From: Aphanomyces cochlioides
Lineage: Eukaryota; Oomycota; Saprolegniomycetes; Saprolegniales; Verrucalvaceae
DNA length: 64,000 nucleotides
NCBI GenBank assembly: GCA_019828595.1
Contig: JAHQRK010000017.1
Coordinates: 744,001 to 808,000, forward strand
Direction: 5' to 3'
Positions 46,901-56,815 of the stretch are shown piece after piece. Below the pieces are notes generated by a model, which ran no database searches, was not told the DNA's origin, and saw only the letters and a list, made by a program, of their open reading frames with translations. The position numbers were made by a program, and so were the translations under genes. Numbering within the stretch: position 1 is the stretch's first letter; each line of letters opens with the position of its first letter.

Positions 46901-48169
46901 TACTTGCGCCAATCCTGTCATTGATTCCTTCCGAATGACGACTTTTTTGTCCTTCATACGTTCTCCCACTTCCCGTAAACATGTTTGACTCACAATTGAG
47001 AGGGAATGAGCAGCCAAATCACAAATTTCATTCACCACGGCACGGCGAACTTCCCATTCTTGATCTTGAAGACGTAACTGCAGCTCTGCATCAATGAGGA
47101 CAGCTAAGTCTGGTTTTCGTTGGGCGATAATTGAGCAAACTTGGACCATTTGTAATCGAATCTCTTTTTTGACATCACGAAATCGGCCGAGGAACTCACG
47201 AAAATTTTTCATGTACTGAGCACCATAGTCAGCATGAGACGATGCAAAAAGTCGACCCATGAGGGCAATTGCATTCGAGCGAATTTCTATTTCATCGACT
47301 TGGAGTTGCAGGCAAACGTTCGGCAGCACGTAGAGTAGCAAACCAGGTTGAATTTTGTGAGTTTCGTAAATTAGGGCGTGTGCATGCTCTTTCAATTCCG
47401 ACTCATGGTGGTTGCCAATTGCGTCAACGAGCACGCTGTTAAAGAAAAGGCTAAGGGCATTTTGTAAATGGTCGCTTGACTTTCGGATGACCTGTTGGGC
47501 CATGTGATACGCTCGAGGATGTTCATCTCCATGCAAAAGGGGTTCGAGCACAGTTTCCAATAACGCAGGGCTCACCGCATCATACTCTTCCAAGCATCCT
47601 GTCATTATGCTCACCATGTTTGCCTCAACTTTCGCTGAATGGTCATCTTGAATACGGTCAAACAAGCATCGAAACAAATTCACAACCAAGTCTCCACTGA
47701 TGTCTCCACTTTCAGGTTCGACTCCTACCGCGAGATTGAACATCTTGACCGTCGCAAGGGTTTCAAGAAGTCCAAACCAAGTAATATCAGTGTCTTTTGT
47801 CGTTTCTCGCAACACGCGGACAATCAAGAGAAACACCTCATAAAGTTCGTGTTCGGAACCGAAGGGCGTTTCTGGCGCCGTCACTCTGAGCAATTCGGCA
47901 ACGCATGAAGCAACAAGCAATCGGACGTGTGGGTCTGGGTGTTCCAAGTTGGACTCTGATGTAAACTCACGTCCCAAAGCTGCAGTTTCGGACGCTTCAA
48001 GCTCTCCATTTGAAGTGCCTCGTAGGCGGTGTAACTCGGCCGTCAATCGCTTCGCCACATTGGTGCTTCCAGGCTTGCTTGAGTCAGCTTTGTCCTTGGT
48101 CTTTCCTTTTCCCTTCGAAGTCTTTGGGAGATCGTTGCCGCTCTCATTCTCCGATTTGCCGCGCACCAT
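43913..48169 (-). CDS. PDS5: PDS5 sister-chromatid cohesion protein
   Basis: A cohesin regulator with HEAT repeats that controls cohesin loading, release and acetylation. Six exons: 44871-48169, 44731-44827, 44306-44682, 44087-44260, 43985-44042 and 43913-43942, giving 1,344 residues. After a Lys/Ser-rich start (MVRGKSENESGNDLPK) the family signature appears: HPDPHVRLLVASCVAELLRV, KMFNLAVGVEP, LFRCLFDRIQDD. Typical HEAT repeats continue with NAIALMGRLFASSHADYG, RFRDVKKEIRLQMVQVC and WEVRRAVVNEICDLAAHSLS. The C-terminal 300 residues are highly charged and disordered (NDDKDDKMLSKANEETKS, TPRLRKSPRSQ), as in animal PDS5 proteins. The long first exon contrasts with the short spliced tail. Convergent with the EEP nuclease gene. 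Confidence 0.92.
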
Positions 48170-48203
48170 GCCCTTTCTCTCGCTTTGGCGGGGATTTTAT
48201 AAA

Positions 48204-48254
48204 TGTCCGGATAAACACCCATCAACTATCCAGAATTGTATTTTTATCCAGCAA
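48204..48254. promoter_or_regulatory. TGTCCGGATAA and variant sites upstream of PDS5
   Basis: TGTCCGGATAA (48204-48214) lies 35 bp upstream of the PDS5 ATG. Weaker relatives follow: CTATCCAGAAT (48226-48236) and TTATCCAGCAA (48244-48254). They fill the 92-bp gap between the PDS5 start and the stop of the next gene. Confidence 0.5.
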
Positions 48255-48261
48255 AAATAGA

Positions 48262-50388
48262 TCACTTTTTCAAATTTGGCGCGTCAACCACAGTCAAGAA
48301 ACCAGCATAGCAGAGAAAGTGCAAGGCAACTTGAATCTCACGCTGATCGCTCTTCTTCGTCTTGTTCTTGATTGAAGGTGTGGATTCGACGAGGCTCTTG
48401 AGGGAAAAAGGATCGTGGTTCTTCTCGACACGCCGAGCTAGAATCGCGCGTACGATCGCTGCTTGCAACGGATTGACCTTGAATACCAGCCGAAGTGCTG
48501 ACGCATAACTGGAATGCCCAAATCCGACGTTCAGAATAAACACTTCATCATCGGGTTCAAATCCCGTGCTTTGGTGGATTGCAGGAATATCAGTATGGTG
48601 CATAACGTTTGCTAGTGGATTGAATCGAACCAACGTATCCACGTCAAACTCAATCGAGGAGTCGGACAACACTTCTGGATTCGATAAATCGAGCACATGT
48701 GAATGCGCAGCTTTGCCTTCTGACTCATCTTCTCCATCTTCTTCCTCTTCTTCATGCTCCTCGTCATCATCCGATTCATCTCCTGTCGAGCGTCCATGAA
48801 TCAGTAGACGCTCGGGAATGATGTCCGCTGCTGTCAAACTGTCGATTTGTTTCTTCAGGTCGACTAAAAGTTCTGCCATGTTGGTTTGTGCTTCCTCGGG
48901 ACTGTAGTAGCATACACCTCGTCGCCACTTGTCAGATTGAAGAAGCAAGTGTCGGAGAGCATCCACGACAATGTCTGCATGAGGTGTGGGAAACATGCTC
49001 AAGTTCATCGTGATTGAGTCTTCTGTACACTCGACGCGATGCCACATGCCTGCTGGGAAATAAAGCATCGAGCCTGGCGTCAACGTTATTTCTTCATACT
49101 CGTCAGGGTCACCAGGATTGTACTCGAAGGCAGGATCAACAAGTCTGTGGATCTTGAGCTGTTGCTCCACGACTTCTTGTGTCTTGTAGTGAGGGGTGCA
49201 GCCACGGACAGGATATGTGATCGAGCTCTTCTTCAGCTTCCATGTCTTGGAACCTTGCAGTTGGACGGTAAAGTTTTCCATAAAGTCGAAATGCCTATAG
49301 GAGTATCAGTCAGATGCACGTAAGCTAAAAGAAGACACACCAGTTCGTAATATGCCCAGCTCGAGCACAAAAGATTTCGATTTCACCTTGGACATCTCCT
49401 TGAATTGTTGTGGATGTAAAGCCCATGCCAAGATCGTTGGCTAGCGCTGGAATCAATGTCCCACTGAGCTCAGGAGATGATTGAAAGTAGAGCGAATGTC
49501 CTGCAGCATACAGAACGGACGCTTCCTTAACACTTTCAACCTTGACCGACTCGATCTTGCCGCCATCACTATCACGCGTCCGAACCCACGCTTGCAATTC
49601 TTCCGATGATGTCGAAGTCATGAGCTCTTCGACATTGAGATCTTCCATGCCACTGCTAATCAGTTGCTCATAACGCTTCACGCCTGTGGAAGGATGAACA
49701 ACGAGCGCCTTCTTTTGGTAGTGGGTCGCCATAAAGTCTTCCACCTCCATTGGGTAAACCAAAGTCTTTAAGAGCTCCGTTTCGTCCAAGGCCGGGCAGT
49801 TTTTCACATTGTGATGAACAGATATGACGTCGTTGATAACTGTCTTGGGCTTCTTATCTACAAGAACGGCATGAGATTAGATTTCAATGCAATGCATCTA
49901 CTGGTAGTGGTTTTGGTTGGTGCTTTTCGCTTGACTGCTGGTGCGCTTGGTGACGATGCTTCGGGAGACTTACGTTCGTCAATCAAGCCCTTGTGTTTAG
50001 AAAGAAGGTGAGTCATGCCATTGGATGGACGATTGCCAAAGAGTGCTAGCAAACAATCTTCCCAAGGCACACGCTCTTCAAGGCAAGCAATACACACATA
50101 TTCACACATCTTTTTGCGCTTGGTTAGCTGAGGAATGTCCAGTTTGTACACGTATTTCCACACAGGGGAAGACCGCATCCTGCGTGACATGGATCGCAAG
50201 GCAGCTTGTGGAAATGTTGTTCCGATAAATTCGACATACTCTTCATGGCTGGAAAATTTTCTGGCCTCCAATTCCTTTCGCGTAGACGTATATGCTTGGT
50301 CGCCTACATGGAAAGAGAATTCTTGTGACGTGTCGTCCTCTTCGTCGATATCAAGCGCTTTCGTCGTGGCATCTTCAGGCTCCATCAT
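48262..50388 (-). CDS. Zinc finger-JmjC oxygenase (NO66/MINA-like)
   Basis: A likely Fe(II)/2-oxoglutarate oxygenase of the ribosomal-oxygenase group (Cupin_4), acting on ribosomal proteins or histones (family knowledge). Exons are 49902-50388, 49341-49857 and 48262-49294, giving 678 residues. The N-terminal 170 residues contain a BED-like zinc finger: C-x2-C in YVCIACLEERVPWED, later H-x4-H in NGMTHLLSKHKG. The oxygenase starts near residue 185 (VYPMEVEDFMATHYQKKALV). The iron-binding HxD is in WHFDFMENFTVQLQGSKTW, created across the last intron (about residues 335-353). The second His is in YFPAGMWHRVE. An acidic insert (DESDDDEEHEEEEEDGEDE) and a winged-helix-like C-terminus follow. The zinc finger fusion is not usual for NO66/MINA. 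Confidence 0.9.
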
Positions 50389-50409
50389 GAACTGCTGGTT
50401 GCGATGCAA

Positions 50410-50433
50410 TTATCCGCATAATGTCCGAATAAT
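50410..50433. promoter_or_regulatory. Degenerate TTATCCGCATAA site upstream of the JmjC gene
   Basis: TTATCCGCATAA (50410-50421) followed by TGTCCGAATAAT (50422-50433), 22 bp upstream of ATG 50388. Each differs from the palindrome by one or two bases. CCAAT boxes in both orientations lie nearby (ATTGG at about 50452, CCAAT at about 50467). Confidence 0.4.
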
Positions 50434-50599
50434 TTGAAACAGCGAATTTCCATTGGTTTAAATCAGCCAATCAGACTTAGACCGCTTTCATGTGTCCAAG
50501 CTTGGGCGGTCCATACTTCAAGCCCAATAACACAAGATAAGATCGACGAACAGCGCGCTGCTTGAGTTTGGCCCCATCGGCTCCACTACATGCTCAATG

Positions 50600-51890
50600 G
50601 GATCACGAAATGGTATTGAAATGGGTCGACGTCGCTGATGGGATCAAATTTTTCGTCATTCAATTGAGCGCTGCGACAGTATGGCCATGGGAACGTTGCT
50701 TTTTGGCACTTCAAACGAGATGCAAAGCATGGACAATGATTTCCAACATCTCGCTGGGATTGTGTCAGTAATTTCGACCCTTATGGATCAATTATCCTGC
50801 GGGAAGAAAAAGGCAGGAGGCAGGACGGGCTTGTTTTTTAAGTTTACAGTGACTCACTCGATGAAATGGAGACATCATTGACGTTGGACAGTCCAAGGAT
50901 GCGCCAGAGGCTTTGACTTTGGCAGATATGGCGCGCCTCTTGAAATCGACTGAAACCGAGAGAAACTTTGGATGCAATGTTAGTATCCCCATGCATCGCC
51001 TTGCGTCTGGAATGACGTCACAACAGCACCCAAAGATTTCTTGAATAGAACCTGATAGGAAGAGTTTGGTCGATCGCACAAGGCCATAGCATGTTTTTCT
51101 CGACAACAAAGGCTCTCAACGCATGTGGCGATGCAGATAAAGAGTCATCTGAGCATCATGTCATGCAATTGTTGGTCCCAATTTCAATGACTCATTCGTT
51201 GCCTTGTCTTCCAAGATCTGTTGTTCCTGAGACTGATTTGTGGTCGTATAAGTCCAATGAGTCCGACGTCAGCCATGCTCAGTGGATGCAGGACTCTTGG
51301 TGCGTGAACAGTAACTCGAGTCTGGGTGTATTTCCAGTCATCTTCTCATTCAACTGTGAAGACATGAAGAGTGTCAAGTCAAACATGAGTTCCAAGTTCA
51401 TTAGCGTCAGCAATTGCCTTAGATAGTTCGCATCCCGCGACAACAACAAGAGCGATGAAACTGAGAAAGTCACTTTGCCAATCCATATTTGTCGGCTTGG
51501 TTCCACGACGATGGCAGCAATACGAGATAGCTTTTCGGCATCATTCGCATGGATTTGCAATAGCAATGCCGTGGAAACGAGCGAGAGGATTGAAATAGAC
51601 GGGAAAAAGAGCCGTGGGACTTGCGTACTGCAGATTGACAACATGCCAACACTTGGTGACAAATCGCAACAGGTGGTCGCCCCGCAGCCTTTGCAATCTG
51701 CAGGCAACCACGGGAGACCACATGCTTGAAGGGAAAAATTGTCAAGGCAGCCATGGATGGCAAAGCATTTTTAGAGTGTTTACAAGTAGAGCATGATGGT
51801 ATGGTCGGCGAGTCGACTTCGGATTTGACAAAAATTTCACAGCGACGGAATGCACTGGATATTAGAAGGTTAAGGTAGGAACCGACTTGA
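50600..51890 (+). CDS. Possible multi-exon gene, unrecognised
   Basis: Several coding-like plus-strand pieces occur in order: GTLLFGTSNEMQSMDNDFQH with LAGIVSVISTLMDQLS; DAPEALTLADMARLLKSTET with ERNFGCN; and one frame from 51091 to 51729 broken only by a TAG at about 51424. A 54-bp GTCAAG...GATAG intron would remove that TAG in phase. The final piece reads LKGKIVKAAMDGKAFLECLQ to a TAG near 51890. I recognise no family and could not find a convincing first exon. It is equally possible that this is a decayed gene. Confidence 0.3.
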
Positions 51891-52559
51891 CCGCGAATCA
51901 GTCTGTGCGTGCGAATTGATAACTCATCATCCAGTGTTTCGAGAGTGGAAGTCTATTTTAATATGGAAATTCAAGACAGACAGAGATGAACATGGAAGAA
52001 CAAATGGTCGAGTTTGACACCACAAGGGTGGTGCTCCCAATGGAATTACGGCGATCAATTGGACAAGCGCAAATCGTAAACACAGGTGGGCAAATGACAC
52101 AACCAAATGGATAAAACCCAATGACAAAGCTCATTTCGCGTCAAAAAGTGTCAAAAGTCGGGTCTAAATCGACAAATGATACTTTTTCGATGGGAACAAC
52201 CTGGACCAGATCAAGTGGGACAAACGTCATTTTCAAAAATTGCAAGCGTCGCATTGATCAAGAGGAGCGTCGGAACTGAAGAGAAGACGCTGTAGATCAT
52301 GGATCAAATGGGTTGCACGGGATGCAATCGATACATTCACTTGAAACCAATCTTCCAAAGGTACGCGCGTTGTATGTCCACTCGGCCGGCTCATCGCTCT
52401 GTCGGCGCGTAGAAACAACAAGGACAAAAAGAAAGTACGTGCTTCCTTGTCATATTGTTGAAACTCACCAATGCGCTCTCTTTGCGTGGTCTTGTAGAAT
52501 ATTCGGTAAGATATCTCCTGTCGATGCAGAATGTGTAACTTGTTGTTCGTGGCATAGAT
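51891..52559. other. No supported gene
   Basis: Frames on both strands are short and mutually contradictory. A minus frame at 52233-52583 is helical-looking but has no family or start. Confidence 0.35.
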
Positions 52560-53170
52560 GCTTTCCTCACTGTTGCCCGGCACGAGGAGGACACAAAAAC
52601 ACTGGATTCTGCGGCTCGAGCGTTTTTGTCACGACAGATATCCCGTGCGATGCAGCAATTTGCCGATACGAAAGCGACACGATTGATGAATCAAGAGCTA
52701 TTGCACTAGGAGATGTTTACGATCGATCGTTCATCGACAGTGCGGGCGACTACCCTGCCCAACGTATGGTCACAGAGGATGGAGTCATCCGGTTTGTTGT
52801 CAACCCCGATGTCAACAAGAAGGGCTGGTCATATCCCTACGACACTCGGATCGAAAAGAACCGTAAACATCGACTAAGCGTACGTCGTCCATGCCTTCAT
52901 GCACAATTCACATTTGTCTAGGTTTACTTCATGCGGCATACCCATGGGAACCAAACAACTTGTGTGAGCTCTGTACACTCAGCATGGTTTACAATGCGCT
53001 CGACAAGAATGCCAAAACGTATGGCCGAGTTGCGCACGATAGAGACGAAGCACGGTGCATCTCCAGTGTTGTGGAAATCGCATCTACGACGCCGGTTGCC
53101 CATTTCACCCTCTGGTAGAGCAGCCAGCGACAAATGGGCTGTGTTTAATCCGACGTGGCACATTCGGTAA
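52560..53170 (+). CDS. Possible gene, unrecognised
   Basis: An open plus-strand frame reads NTGFCGSSVFVTTDIPCDAA, ALGDVYDRSFIDSAGDYPAQ and MVTEDGVIRFVVNPDVNKKG. A donor near 52877 (GTACGT) and acceptor at about 52921 (GTCTAG) continue it as VYFMRHTHGNQTTCVSS to a stop near 53170. It could be the 3' part of a longer gene, but no family or start is clear. It converges on the PhoD-like gene. Confidence 0.25.
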
Positions 53171-53182
53171 TTTGAAGAAAAA

Positions 53183-54746
53183 TTAATATCGTTGCGGAAT
53201 CGTGTCGGCCCAGAGGAGACGCATCTCGAAGGCAGAGGATGGATCATGGATACGTTTGCGGAAGATTGTGATATCCATCGCAGGCAGGTCGTCTTGAGCT
53301 TTATCGACAATAGAAATGAAACCAAAATGAAATCCCGTCCAGCTTTGAAAAATCGTTCGATGGGTTGATGTTGGCATACTCTGAAAAGGCCAAACTGGAA
53401 ACGCCGAAATGGGCGAGGCGCCAACCTACTGACAAATCGTTAGACAGGTTGCACGTTTGGGTTCATTCTTCAAAGAGGAAATCGAACGGTGTGTGTTGAA
53501 AGACTCCAGCAAAATGCAAATCCCCCGAGAGCAAAACAACGCCTGAGATGTTGTGACTCTGTATAAACGAGGCAATTTCCAAGTACTCGGTTTGGTAGAG
53601 GGCCCAGCCTTCGTCGACGGCTTGCTGGCCCAAATCCGATACCACCATGGACGAAATGACAATCTTGAACGGTTCTGTCGAGGATTGGAGCCACGAGAGC
53701 AAGTGGTCCTTCTGTGTCGCTCCCAATTTTGTCTTGGTTGGTCCGTCAGGGCTATACTTTGGCGACGCATATTTGCGCTAAAACCCAACGTCAGTTCATA
53801 AAGTTGACTGAGAGACGTACGACATCAAGCATGAAGAAGGCAGCTACGCCAGCTTTCCAAGAATAATAATGCTCGCCAGGCTCAAGTCGAGCAGGATTTC
53901 TGTCGCCAAAGTATCGTTCGTAGAGTTGAATGCGCTCTTGGTAAAGTGGATCGTCTGGTCCTTCATTCCACTACACCGGATGAGTTTCAGAGGGATGGGA
54001 TGCAACGGACATTGTTGTAAATCTCATGGTCATCGTACATGGTGAACAACGGTGTTGAATGACCAATAGCTTGATACGCATCGTCATGGACGGTGGTCCG
54101 GTAGAGCTGATCAGTGTTGGCCGAGATATCGACGTCAGCGTAAATTTGATCACCCAGCAAGAGCATAAAGTCTGGACGCAAAGTCGTTGCGATGTAGCGA
54201 AGATTTGAGCTGAAACCTATGAGGAGCATCGAGTCAATCTCAGTAAAAGTCTTGAGAGGTTTTGCCAAGGAAGGGATGGATCAATGGGATTACCATGGTG
54301 CATGAGCCAAATGCAAATCGAACGCGGGACATATTACTCCCGAGTGTCTTGAACAGGACTCTATCCGTGAAGAGTATTTGGTTGTTGGCTTCCAGCAGCT
54401 CAATCGTCACATTGTACTGCGTTTCAGGATTCAAGTCGGACAATAAGACAGTCAATGTTGGATGTTTCTCGTCGAAATCAAATATCAAAGACTTGTGTTC
54501 CCCAACTTGGTCGTCGTACGATACATGGGCCCTCGTAGCTGCCGTTGAAAACAACCAAACCTTGACAGACGACGATGAGATCGAGCCCAGTTGAACCAAA
54601 TCACTCGAAACGTCCTCTACATGTGCCATAAATACAAAGCATATCGATGAGTGCATCTTACGTGGAAAGAATCTTTCTGCAAAATACAACGCCCATGGCA
54701 CAAGGATCAATACCAAGGCGCCAACAACACCGCTCTTGAGTATCAT
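53183..54746 (-). CDS. PhoD-like metallophosphatase, membrane-anchored
   Basis: An alkaline phosphatase D-type phosphoesterase. ATG 54746 begins MILKSGVVGALVLILVPWAL, an N-terminal signal or anchor, then an FN3-like N-domain (LVQLGSISSSSVKVWLFSTA, VTIELLEANNQILFTDRV). Catalytic blocks follow: VRFAFGSCTM, LRPDFMLLLGDQIYADVDIS, PLFTMYDDHEIYNNV, YYSWKAGVAAFFMLDV, KDHLLSWLQSSTEPFKIVIS and VVLLSGDLHFAGVFQH. The metal ligands in GDQIYAD, DDHE and SGDLHF are present. After a last intron the C-terminus reads GFISIVDKAQDDLPAMDITI and ends at TAA 53183-53185. Several short introns. The upstream in-frame ATG at 54867 lies in an inverted repeat and may be the start of a separate exon. Confidence 0.85.
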
Positions 54747-54789
54747 GGCACGCACTTTCTACCAGTTGATCCGGATATGCTGAAAACCC

Positions 54790-54932
54790 AGTCAATAAAT
54801 CGGATCTTTTTAGTTGAGGGCGTGTACTCTTGGGCGGCGACGTCTCCACAATGATGACCCAAGACATAATTGTGGAGACTTCGCCACCTAAGAGTGCGCG
54901 CCCTCAACTAACAAGATCCATTTTATTCACTG
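54790..54932. repeat. Inverted repeat of two facing gene starts
   Basis: Arms 54790-54852 and 54869-54932 are inverted copies with about 80% or better identity around a 16-bp loop. Each arm, read outward from an ATG near the loop, encodes nearly the same peptide: IIVETSPPKSTRPQLKRS on the minus strand, IIVETSPPKSARPQLTRS on the plus. Four of the differences are silent third-position changes, which is evidence that both arms were under coding constraint. Confidence 0.6.
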
Positions 54933-55257
54933 CGAAGGATCCACCAGAGAAGAGAGTCCATGAAGAGGTAATTGTTTGTGTCGTGTGCTTTTTTCACCTA
55001 CCCAGCGTAGGGTCTTCAATGTGATCGCAATGAAATGGAGCGTTTCAAGAAACCACATCACTTGAATCGATCAGTTGCCCTCATTGTAGAAGTCGAACTT
55101 GCTGTCGTGACTGCAGACAAGCAACATGAAGGCATCCCGTTTGGTCTATGCTCTAATTGCTGCGTCGATAGTCACACATTGCCACAAACACGGAAGCTTC
55201 ACCAAACAAGAGAAATCAGGACGCGGTACTTGGATACGACATGCATCATCGTCACTT
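54851..55257 (+). CDS. Possible short gene facing the PhoD-like gene
   Basis: ATG 54851 opens MMTQDIIVETSPPKSARPQL and continues to a GTAATT donor at about 54969. After an unclear acceptor the frame continues MERFKKPHHLNRSVALIVEV and ELAVVTADKQHEG to a TAG at about 55257. No family recognised; evidence is the coding constraint on its first exon (see the inverted repeat). It may be a partial duplicate of the neighbouring gene's 5' end. Confidence 0.25.
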
Positions 55258-55639
55258 AGCGGATTGCGGACATTGTGACGAAATCGCCAATTTTTTTTAA
55301 GTACTTGGCCACGGAGGATGCCAGTCTGCTCTTAAGGCCAACTTTCAGAAGCTAATGCTAGACAACTTCACCTTGATGCTTGGTGGATTTGAAGGAGCGA
55401 GGCTGTATGAATACGGCAAGCACCACATCAAGAGACGAACTGGTTGAATCAAGTGTGGTCTCCAATATGGCTACAAGATCTACCTGCGTATCATATGGAG
55501 ACCATGTTTCATGCAACCAGATCGTCGCTTGATGCATACTTGCTGTATTCATACAGTGTCACTTCTTCAAATTCACCAGGCATCAATCTGATGTTGTCTC
55601 CGGCTTGCACGAGCTTCTGAAAATTGGCGTTAAAAGCAT

Positions 55640-56500
55640 CATTGGCAACGAGTTGAATAAAGAGATAGTTCATTAAGAGTTCTTACAAGAGTATATGTTT
55701 CAAAACATTTGACAGAATTTACGAAGCGACGGCGTGGAAGACCAGAGTGCACTAGCTGTGATGGCGCTCAAGAACGTCTGCATGCCGTTCACCGAGTTGA
55801 TATCAAAGGCAAGCAAGGCATCGCTGTCTTCCACTTCACGCTGCATGGAATCTCGCAGTCGCCCACTGTCGCAGTGATTCTCCACTTGGCCGCCTTGTCT
55901 GCCGCAATGTGCACGACATACACAATCGTGCCGTCGAACAAGATGGCATGAATTGGACCCACGAGGATCTTCGCGTGGAGTAGCGGCAAATCTCTACGGC
56001 GACGATATTCAAGCAACGTAGACGTGGCCAACATGGGAGTCGCATAGGGTCGTTGGATTGAATGGAGGGCCACCAACTTGGCTTGAGGCGTGGCGAACGT
56101 CGACACAAGTTGTGGCGTCACGAGCGTAGCCAAGGGGACCTTCCTCGGGCAGTCTTTCTCCAAAGTCTTCACGTGTTGGCGACTCACAATGGAAGATAGT
56201 AGAGCAGAAAGCAAAAATGTCGCGGCGCTATCACGCACAAAGACGGCAGTATAGTCAATTTGAGCCACGACCAAGGATGGCATCCATGCCAAAATGTCGA
56301 GAAAAAAGTTGACACAAGGCTCACCACATGCCATGGCGCAAATACCAATCACAACCTGTCGTCTTCGTGTCGAGCACAGCCAAGGGGAACGAACACCACT
56401 GCCGATTGTTCAGAGGGAGCTTCTTCGGGGAAATCTTCCGGACGTTCTTCAGGTATTTGATTAGGTCCTTCTTCATTTTGTTCAGGTACAGAAAAACCTG
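55640..56500 (-). repeat. Decayed dispersed repeat, copy A (inverted relative to B)
   Basis: On the minus strand this copy reads IGICAMACGEPCVNFFLDIL, DYTAVFVRDSAATFLLSALL, HAKILVGPIHAILFDGTIVY and VHIAADKAAKWRITATVG, nearly identical to copy B at 58.4-59.3 kb. It lacks about 83 bp present in B (between GAAGACGAC and GGTTGTGATTGG) and about 135 bp further upstream. A phase break after ATVG separates the upstream frame from EVEDSDALLAFDINSVNG, so it is not intact. At 55692-55693 it holds the empty TA site that is filled by a transposon in copy B. Not assigned to any transposon class. Confidence 0.65.
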
Positions 56501-56704
56501 CTAGTTTAAACACCTCGGATAGCTAAACGCCTTTCGAACTGAACAGGTTTTCAATCCACGGACAGATTTCCTTATATGTCGACCCTGGTAGATTGAACAA
56601 AAACCTCTCATGCTAAACGAAGTAATTTGATCAAATATGAGTTGTACAACGTAACGTCAGAACACATCGTTGGTTAGCCACACATTGTTAGTTTTGGTGG
56701 AAGG

Positions 56705-56815
56705 ATGGTCGACTTGAGCATGGAAGACAAAGTCACCATGCTGAAGATGATCGATGAAGGCACCCCATACGAAGACATCAAGAAGCGCTTCAAGTGGTCG
56801 GTTGAGGCAGAGTAG
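56705..56815 (+). pseudogene. Fragment resembling a pogo/CENP-B N-terminal HTH
   Basis: ATG 56705 to TAG 56815 encodes 36 residues, MVDLSMEDKVTMLKMIDEGT then PYEDIKKRFKWSVEAE. This resembles the first helix-turn-helix of pogo/Tigger/CENP-B transposases (SLEDKVKILKLLDEG-type). Nothing downstream continues it. A relic or a very short partial copy. Confidence 0.4.

Noticed and set aside
48550..48570. GGTTCAAATCC, a perfect tRNA B-box
   Set aside because: It lies inside a conserved part of the JmjC coding exon and no cloverleaf or A-box could be built around it.
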